NCBI GenBank assembly: GCA_903952205.1
Contig: CAJBEZ010000071.1
Coordinates: forward strand, 1-64,000
From: an uncultured Desulfomonile sp.
Lineage (GTDB): Bacteria > Desulfobacterota > Desulfomonilia > Desulfomonilales > Desulfomonilaceae
Direction: 5' to 3'
DNA: 64,000 bases
Shown: positions 16,542 to 24,200 of the stretch, one piece after another
How positions within the stretch are numbered: position 1 is the first letter of the stretch
Layout of the letters: each line of letters begins with the position of its first letter
The notes under the pieces: model-generated
Told to the model about the DNA's origin: nothing
Seen by the model: the letters and a program-made list of their open reading frames with translations, nothing else
Databases searched by the model: none
Position numbers and translations under genes: made by a program

Positions 16542-16982
16542 ATGGAAACACTATACATCGCCATCCAAACAGAAGCAAATGAACTCATAATACGGCCATC
16601 TGTGCAGTTTGTTCGTACACTGCTCGGGCAGTTGTGGCCTTTCGCTGAGAATGAGCGCCTGCTTTACTCCGCCGAATTAATTTTTAATGAAGCTCTTGTC
16701 AATATTGTAGAACATACCTACCAGTCTACAAACACAGGAAGTTTGCGCATAATCGTCGAGATTGCCGAGGAGACGTTAAAGTTTCGTTTCGAAGATTGGG
16801 GACAGAGTTTCGATCCAGACTCAGTTCCCCCTCCCGACCTCGAAACCCCGCCGGAAGGGGGCATGGGATTGTGGTTCATCCGGCAGTTTGTGGATGAACT
16901 TCACTATCGAACTGAACCGGATGGAAAAAACGTGCTTGAACTTACAAAAAAGATCCCTGGGCTTAGTGTTAAACTGGATTAA
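16542..16982 (+). CDS. RsbW-type HATPase anti-sigma / serine kinase
   Basis: The protein is 146 residues from ATG 16542 (GGAG nine bases before); the frame is open back to 16482. It is a single GHKL ATPase domain with N-box NEALVNIVEH, G1-like EDWGQSFDP and G2 GGMGLWFIRQ. Members phosphorylate the STAS serine and sequester a sigma factor or another partner. With the two STAS proteins it makes a partner-switching module inside a polysaccharide locus, comparable in concept to SypA/SypE of Vibrio fischeri. Its output partner is not identifiable here. Confidence 0.88.
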   Translation: METLYIAIQTEANELIIRPSVQFVRTLLGQLWPFAENERLLYSAELIFNEALVNIVEHTYQSTNTGSLRIIVEIAEETLKFRFEDWGQSFDPDSVPPPDLETPPEGGMGLWFIRQFVDELHYRTEPDGKNVLELTKKIPGLSVKLD

Positions 16983-17044
16983 CCTTTAAACATCTAATTG
17001 GATTACAATTCTCGTAAAATTAAGCCAACCCAACAAGGCCAAAC

Positions 17045-18199
17045 TTATTTCCGGAGCCAGTCCATTTTCTCTCTCATTAAGCGGAAATAATCATCCACGC
17101 AACCAAGTTGAGTGTCAACAGGATCGGAACTCAAGAGAGCGGCGTATGAATCCTCATGCTCTGGAGCGAAACCGTGCATGCCGGGAAGAGCTTTCAAGCC
17201 CATGTCGCATGGAGCAATCTGCCATCCTGGGTCCATCAGCAGGATCGTATCTCCATACATGTGATCATGGAAATCGATGCTGTATTTCTTGAGTTCCATG
17301 TCATCCAGAATGTGGGAGTGCGGCGCTTTACTAAGGGTCTCAAGTATAATGTCTCTTGCCGAATCATTCAGGAACCATAGTCTCACCATGGTGGAATCGT
17401 ACACTGCGGCATAGTCCTTTCCAAAAATCAACCCCAGTTTTTCTACCTCCCGTTTCATATCTACCACACCGGCCAAAGTGGTCATGCCGTGGTCCGAAAA
17501 AACTGTAAAGTACACATCCTGATAATTCGACTGCGCTTCTTTCATCAGCTTGCGAATATTATCCTCATACCATTTCATCTTGACATCAATTTCCTCCCCG
17601 TCCTTGGTCACTCTATGAAGGAGGCCGTCCATGGCTGCGGTATAAAGAAAAGCAAAGTTTATTTCACCTTTCTGAAGATCTTTTGTAAGCGCCTCAATAT
17701 TTTGACTCTCCTGAAGCCTCCAGTTGGAAATGTGATACGAAATCCGGTTTGCTTCTAGCGTGTCCGCAAGGTTCTTCACCGGACTCAGTCCTCCTGGAAC
17801 AAATATGTCGGTCTTTTCTATGTAATCGAATAAATGAATCCTGGAGAAGGGCATAGCGTACATCTCAAAATAACCGGTGAACCCGTAATACCTGGCAACC
17901 ACCTTGGAGAGGATATGCCGCACTCTCCAGCGATCGGCGATTGAGGAAGGCAGCATGCCAAGTCCGAGGTATTTCATCATCTTGAAGGGGGATTTTTCAG
18001 GGGCATAGTAGTAGAAACTTAGATGTTTATGAACCGTAGGTTTTTCTCCGGTCAAAATAGTCGGGATCGCCGTGGAAGAATATCCGAACTGCATTCCTAC
18101 CCTGTATCTGTGCGGCAGCAGGTCCTTGAGAAAGCTTCTGTCCTTGATAATTTCCCAACCCATAGCGTCTATAAACATGAATATCGCAATTTTTTTCAC
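17045..18199 (-). CDS. Alkaline-phosphatase-superfamily phosphodiesterase-like protein
   Basis: The 384-residue cytoplasmic-looking protein has the type I phosphodiesterase/nucleotide pyrophosphatase metal-site pattern: Asp in MFIDAMGW, a Thr/Ser nucleophile region SSTAIPTILTG, Asp/His in AAMDGLLH, Asp-His in FSDHGM, and His in PGMHGF. It would hydrolyse a phosphodiester or sulfate/phosphonate ester with two metals. No signal peptide is present, unusual for the superfamily. It is antisense to the surrounding locus and followed (on its strand) by the HATPase gene end. The substrate is unknown; release of a phospho-linked group from a polymer intermediate is only a guess. Confidence 0.8.
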   Translation of the reverse strand: MKKIAIFMFIDAMGWEIIKDRSFLKDLLPHRYRVGMQFGYSSTAIPTILTGEKPTVHKHLSFYYYAPEKSPFKMMKYLGLGMLPSSIADRWRVRHILSKVVARYYGFTGYFEMYAMPFSRIHLFDYIEKTDIFVPGGLSPVKNLADTLEANRISYHISNWRLQESQNIEALTKDLQKGEINFAFLYTAAMDGLLHRVTKDGEEIDVKMKWYEDNIRKLMKEAQSNYQDVYFTVFSDHGMTTLAGVVDMKREVEKLGLIFGKDYAAVYDSTMVRLWFLNDSARDIILETLSKAPHSHILDDMELKKYSIDFHDHMYGDTILLMDPGWQIAPCDMGLKALPGMHGFAPEHEDSYAALLSSDPVDTQLGCVDDYFRLMREKMDWLRK

Positions 18200-18336
18200 T
18201 ACCCACCTCGATTCATTCGTCGTTTCCGTATCACCTGAAATCCCCGTTATATGAAATAATTATCTCTACAGTTTAGCATTTTATCATAGAATTCGCCTAT
18301 TTCTTGTCGAATACTCTGAATTCAGGCTACTCGCCG

Positions 18337-20007
18337 CTACTTTGCCACAGGGAGATAACCAATTCCTCGTCGCGCAAGCAAGGATCCTTCAGCCACATAG
18401 AACTGCGTCAATCCCTTAAGATACTCTATACGCGCCTGCAGAGCTGATATCTGGCTCGAAACGATGTCTCTCTGGGCTTGGGCCACCTGGAAAGCGCTTC
18501 CAACTCCGAGCCGGTATTTCTCAGTTTGGGCCTCCAGTTTCTCAAATTGAAACTTCAGGGCACGTGAGGCTGCCGCCATCTGATCCTTAGCCCTGTGAAT
18601 TTCTACATACGCTAGGAGAACGTCCTGCTGTGCAAGTTGTAAGAGGTTATCCACCGCCTCGCTTTGTTGCGCCAACTGTATCACAGATTTTGTGTGTTCA
18701 GCTTCCGCCCTTCGATTGAATACGGGAATTTCCAGCTTCAGACGACCAATAACATCCGCTCCTCCGTAGCCGGCCGAGTAATCATATATGGAACCGGCAA
18801 AGGTTTCGGAGTACCCTGTTCGGCCAAGCATTATAAATAGGTCCAGCTTGGGAAGCAAACCATTCTTGGTCTTGACGATTTCGAGCTGTCCTTTTTGCTG
18901 TTCGAGTCTGGCCTGGTTGATGTCAGGCCTATAACTCATAGCAACCTGGACATGCTCCTGGAGTTCTTCCACTGAATCTTCAGGAATCTTGGGCTTGGTC
19001 AGCAACCTCAAGTGACGGTTCCACAAATCCATGCTGGGAGGGCTCATAAGTCTGAGTAGAGTAATTCGGGTCTTTTCCTGTGCGCTCTTGGCGTCTATCA
19101 GCGATTGTTCCTGAGTTGCGGCCTCGGCCTGCAGGAAAAAGATCTCACTCTCCGCCTTCTGACCCGCAGTTATCCTTTCCCTGGTCTCTTTGACCATTTT
19201 TTTGGCAAGCCCGACGGCTTTCCCGTAAATGTGGACTTTCCCCAGAGCCAGAAAATAATCCCAATAGGATTTTTCAATTTCCGCAGTAAGTGTCTGCGCT
19301 ATGCCCATGAGTTCATATTGGGATATCGCCGTATCGATACGAGTCTTTCTCAAGCCGGCGAGATTCGCCTCCAATCCGCCGCCACGCAGCAATGCCTGAG
19401 TTATGCTGAGTTTGCTATAGGCGCTCCAGTCACTCTTTACCGGGTCTTTACCTTCAGATCCAGCGGTCAAAGGAAAATTGGGGTTCCATTCCGTGCCTGT
19501 TTCAAAATCCACAGTGGTTCCAGTAGGAAGAAACTGCGCAACCCCGGCCGAAGCCTTGAATTCCTTTGTAACAGTATAATAGTCGGACCTTTGCCGAGAC
19601 TTTTCCAAAGTGGACCTGATCGTAGGGTCGAAAGCCGATCTCTCCAGTTGTTCAGATGTGCTCGTGATCGAAGGCTTTAGCCTTTGAACCTGGAATGATT
19701 TGTTGTTCGACAGTCCAACAAGGACCGCCTGTGTCAGTGTAACTTCTATGAGGCTGTTTGGAGGGGCGTTGGCAAGAGATATATCGCTGTTTGGACTAGC
19801 GCCGACTGGAGGGGGCCCATTAACTCCCTTCTGCTGAACCGTCCCCGGCTTAGGAGGAAAAGCGAAGTCCAGCGCAGGCTTCCAGAAAGTTGTCTTGCAG
19901 GAAGACAGAACGGCCGGGATCACAAGAATGAGCCCAAGAGCCGCGAGGCGTTTGATTATACGCAAGCCCAATATTTTCTCCGCAAACCAACCTACAGCTA
20001 AAACCAT
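18337..20007 (-). CDS. TolC-family outer-membrane lipoprotein
   Basis: The 556-residue protein has a signal peptide with lipobox LSSC, so it is lipid-anchored, and the OEP repeats of long helices (Gln/Ala-rich, residues about 240-330 and 440-540) flanking strand-rich segments. It forms a trimeric outer-membrane and periplasmic channel for secretion or efflux. No membrane-fusion protein or inner-membrane pump is adjacent. It lies next to the phosphopantetheinyl transferase and NRPS, so export of the peptide or polymer is possible. It is on the minus strand, with a 440-base upstream spacer. Confidence 0.9.
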   Translation of the reverse strand: MVLAVGWFAEKILGLRIIKRLAALGLILVIPAVLSSCKTTFWKPALDFAFPPKPGTVQQKGVNGPPPVGASPNSDISLANAPPNSLIEVTLTQAVLVGLSNNKSFQVQRLKPSITSTSEQLERSAFDPTIRSTLEKSRQRSDYYTVTKEFKASAGVAQFLPTGTTVDFETGTEWNPNFPLTAGSEGKDPVKSDWSAYSKLSITQALLRGGGLEANLAGLRKTRIDTAISQYELMGIAQTLTAEIEKSYWDYFLALGKVHIYGKAVGLAKKMVKETRERITAGQKAESEIFFLQAEAATQEQSLIDAKSAQEKTRITLLRLMSPPSMDLWNRHLRLLTKPKIPEDSVEELQEHVQVAMSYRPDINQARLEQQKGQLEIVKTKNGLLPKLDLFIMLGRTGYSETFAGSIYDYSAGYGGADVIGRLKLEIPVFNRRAEAEHTKSVIQLAQQSEAVDNLLQLAQQDVLLAYVEIHRAKDQMAAASRALKFQFEKLEAQTEKYRLGVGSAFQVAQAQRDIVSSQISALQARIEYLKGLTQFYVAEGSLLARRGIGYLPVAK

Positions 20008-20448
20008 TTGGTAAAAGCAGATTCCGCTATATTATTCAGACGATTACCCGGTTAACACCACTACACTTTTTACAAGCTAGTTACAGATAATCGCCTAACC
20101 TTCCTGAACACATCGGCTATTACATGGAGATTCCTCAATGATTAAATGGTTTATTCTCTAACATCGTGTTAATATAAATAGTTGTATTGAAAAACCGTCA
20201 CCTCACTCGAAGTGATAGTTTTAAAAACACAATAACTTTTGATCACATAGACATAGTTTAATTACTATTATAGGTTATTTATTCATGTGAGGTCAAGTTG
20301 TTTATCGGGTTGACGTTTGGGCGTAACTTTGCAGCTAGGCAAATATTTTTATCGTAATCAGGAGAGTAAAATATACCTTCTAGCGAATTAAATAGCAGAT
20401 CAACGGTAATTCAATGGATTTCATGACTATGCCACAATTCTTGGATAT
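20008..20448. promoter_or_regulatory. 440-base spacer upstream of the TolC-family gene
   Basis: The stretch is AT-rich and holds no credible gene. An inverted repeat TCACT-CGA-AGTGA lies at 20203-20215 and could be an operator. A plus-strand frame starting at 20414 is a shadow of the transferase gene. Confidence 0.35.
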
Positions 20449-21210
20449 CTATTTGGAAGGCCCAAAGATGCGAATAGCTGACGGAGGGGGAGAGGTAGCC
20501 AGACAAGCCTTATATAACGTGCTGAAAGTTATGTCGGAGAAAAACCATAAATTTCCATCCTTTTCCATGGTGGCGCTCCTTATTGGAGGTTCTTCGGCAC
20601 AAGCGCCGGCAGTATTGAGGGGTACTTCGAAACTGTCGAGGGGTAAAGACAAGCCTCGTCCTATGGCTTTAAGAAACGCCTCTTTTCGTACCCATATCTC
20701 GAAGAATAGGCTAACAAGTCTATGCGATTCGGCCTCTCGAAGGGTCGCTGATTCTTGGGGCGTAAAGAATCTCGTGGCGACTTTTATGACCGGGTAATTT
20801 TTGTCTACGTATTCAAGATCAACCCCCACACTCAAATCTTTGCCGAATGCCAATATCATGCTGTCCCTGGAATGAGCCGTGTTGAATTGAAGGCAGCCAA
20901 CTTCCTTGCTTCCAAGTAGTTCGGGTTTGCCCCAGGCTGAATGACAAAATTCTACCCTGTCGGCTCTAATTTCTGTGTAGTTCTGAATAAGAGTCCGCAG
21001 GAAACCCCTTCGTAATATGAACGATGACCTGATGTCCGGTAATCGAAATCTTTGCGCCCATGCCCTTTCTTCATCGGAAATAACAGATTCCAACTGGTCT
21101 TTGTATGGTTCAAGTTTTGGAAGAAAGACTCGCCAGACGTGTACAACGAAATTCTCCAGGCGGAAATCAGGGCAACACATGTCTCCAAAATATCTGGACA
21201 AATTTTCCAT
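20449..21210 (-). CDS. Sfp-type 4'-phosphopantetheinyl transferase
   Basis: The protein is 253 residues from ATG 21210, chosen because AAGGATGATCAA precedes it; the frame is open to 21369 but that would overlap the NRPS start. It attaches the phosphopantetheine arm of CoA to carrier-protein serines. The signature motifs are GVDLEYV (Mg-binding Asp and Glu) and FFEIWVRKEAFLKAIGRGL (W-x-x-KEA-x-x-K), plus an N-terminal Arg-rich region. It is divergent from the NRPS with about 65 bases between and should activate the two PCP domains. Confidence 0.95.
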   Translation of the reverse strand: MENLSRYFGDMCCPDFRLENFVVHVWRVFLPKLEPYKDQLESVISDEERAWAQRFRLPDIRSSFILRRGFLRTLIQNYTEIRADRVEFCHSAWGKPELLGSKEVGCLQFNTAHSRDSMILAFGKDLSVGVDLEYVDKNYPVIKVATRFFTPQESATLREAESHRLVSLFFEIWVRKEAFLKAIGRGLSLPLDSFEVPLNTAGACAEEPPIRSATMEKDGNLWFFSDITFSTLYKACLATSPPPSAIRIFGPSK

Positions 21211-21274
21211 TTGATGATCATCCTTACATGCTGGATCGCATTGTGGGAAGAAAGAACTGGACGTGGAGAGGCTG

Positions 21275-24200
21275 ATGGACAAAATCCTAAACCAGGCGCT
21301 GCATGGCCCGGCGTTAACGTCCGGCGCATCCGTCTTCATCCACAAACGAATTGCTGAACAAACCAGCAAAAATCCAAAAGCGCCCGCATTTGTCAGTGAT
21401 CATGAAAATCTCACCTATGAAGAGCTGGACGTCAGATCAGCATACATCTCCAACCTTATCAAAGAAAAGATCGTTCAGCAAAACTCATTCATAGGTGTCT
21501 CGATGAACCGTTCACCGAGAGTGATCGAGGCGCTGCTGGGAATCATGAAGGCAGGATGCGCCTACGTACCGCTTGATCCGGCCTATCCTGAAGAACGACT
21601 AATGGATATTCTGGACGATACTGGCGCTCCGGTGGTCTGCGTAGATTCAAACTTCGCGAGACTATTCGGTTCTTCGAAGGCCAAAATAATCGATCTCGAT
21701 AACGAAAAAGAGATCGTCAACCCACTTTCTAATGCTTCAGATATCAGCGCCGAGAATCCCGTCGCCTATGTCATTTACACCTCTGGTTCTACAGGAAAAC
21801 CAAAGGGAGTTTGTTGTCTCCACAACGGAGTGACTAACCTTCTGTCTGATTTTCAGAATCGTCAACCATTGGGACCGGGGGACATTTGTAGCTGGTGGAC
21901 CAGTCTTAACTTCGACGTCTCTGTTTACGAAATATTTGCGCCCCTTGTATGCGGCGCCTGCTTGATCGTAGCCCCCGATTCAGTAAGATCATCCGGACCG
22001 GACCTCATGGACTGGTTATATGAAAAACGGGTGACAAGCGCGTATATACCGCCTTTTATGGTCACAGACCTCGCCCAGTGGGTTCAAAGGAATCCTGGAA
22101 GAAGTAAACTAAAAAGACTTCTCGTGGGAGTTGAACCCATTCGTGAGAGAACACTGCTGTCAATCCATGACATGGTTCCAGGATTGGTGATAATAAATGG
22201 ATACGGGCCGACAGAGACAACAATTTGCGCCACATTGTACTCCATAAGTCCAGACAATGTCATACATGAAAACACTCCTATTGGTCGCCCAGTTCAAAAT
22301 ACCTATGTCCGAGTCCTGAATGAACAAGGAACAGAGGTCGGGCCGGGGACTCAAGGGGAATTATTCATTGGAGGCGCAGGACTGGCGGCAGGATATTTGA
22401 ACCGACCAGAACTTACGGCTGAGCGTTTTGTCAGGGATCCGTTCAGCGACAAATCCGACGCTAGAATGTACAAGACAGGTGACACCGTTTCGATTCTTGA
22501 TGACGGCAATCTGGAATTTCTCGGCCGAACGGATCAACAGGTAAAACTAAGAGGATTTAGAATTGAACTCGGTGAAATCGAGACTCAACTCAGAAAAATC
22601 AGGGGTGTTAGGGAAGCCGTAGTCGTTTTGAGGGAGGATGTACCGGGGAGCAGTGTGATCGCAGCGTATCTGGTCATTAATGAAGGACATTCTTTGTCGC
22701 TTGAGTTGATCCGGAATCATCTCAAGAAATATCTGCCTGATTACATGATTCCCTCGGCTTTTGTGAAGCTTGATCGCGTCCCTGCCACGCAGAATGGCAA
22801 AACCGACAAAAATGCCCTTCCAAAACCGGACATGGAAAACCTGATTCGCGGTAGCCAATCAGTATTCCTGGGTCCACTCACCCCGATTGAATCCGATTTG
22901 GTCAGCATTTTTCAAGATGTTCTAAAAATCGATTCAGTTGGCGTTGGCGACAACTTCTTTGCGCTGGGTGGTCATTCGCTATTGGCCGTACAGCTAGTGT
23001 CAAGGATCAGGGACACTTATGGCGTAAATATTACCTTGGCTGACGTCTTTCAGACCCCTACGGCGGAGGACCTGGCGACACTTATTCAAACTACTGCGAC
23101 TGAGACTGATCACCCCGATCTTGGCAACGTCATGAGTGGAATAGGAGGCGAAGAAACTGGATTATCCTTTTCCCAGATGAGGCTTTGGTATTTGGACCAA
23201 CTGGAACCAGGAACGCCCGCCTACAACATCTGCCTGGCATATAAACTCGTTGGTTCTTTGGACGTTTTCTCTCTGGAAGAAAGTCTGGCTGAAATAGTCA
23301 ACCGCCATCAAAGTTTGAGAACCGTTTTCGAAAAACGTGGATTGGAACCAGCGCAAGTCGCCTCCGAAGACAGATCATTTTCTCTTCGATTTGAGGACCT
23401 CCACCACATTCCTGCGTCAGGCAGGGAGACTGAGGCTCGCATGCTATGTCTTCAAGAGTCTCAAAAAGGATTTGACCTCTTTAAGGGCCCTCTTTTTCGG
23501 TGCATGCTTCTTAGGCTTGATCATGAACAACATGTCATCATGTTTACAACGAACCATATTATATCTGATGGCTGGTCCACTGGCATAATTATCAGGGAAT
23601 TGATGGACCTTTATTCAGGTTTTGCGTCCGGAGCGCCAGTTCAGCTTGCTCCTCCGCAGACGCGATATACAGATTATGTAAAAGCTCAAAAGGAGTGGAT
23701 GCTAAGTAACTCCATAAAGTGTCAACTGAATTACTGGAGGCAACGATTCCTAACAATACCGAAACCACTCAACCTTCCCACCGACAAACCGAGGCCTCCG
23801 ATTCAGAGTTATAGGGGAGCCTCTGAATCGATGGTAATTGACGAAAACCTTTCCGACAAAATGAGGGCATTGGCCGCAAAAAATGGAGCGACATTGTTCA
23901 TGATCCTGCTCGCAGGTTTCAAAGCCCTCCTTTACCGCTACACCCAGCAGGACGATGTTTGCGTAGGAACGTTCGTCGCCAATCGAAGCCGCAAGGAATT
24001 GGAATCTGTAGTAGGTTTTTTCATAAACACGGTGGCTATAAGGACTCGTTTGGACAGAGACACAAGTTTTGAGGCTCTGCTGGGGAAAGTCCGGGAAAAT
24101 ACGCTGGGGGCTTACGCCAATCAAGACGTTCCTTTTGAAAAGATACTGGAGGAAATAAACCCTGAACGAAGCCTTGCTCGAACCCCTGTGTTTCAGGTCA

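Noticed and set aside
19105-19680. 191-codon plus-strand frame inside the TolC-family gene
   Set aside because: It lies entirely opposite a well-supported gene and shows no domain or ribosome site.
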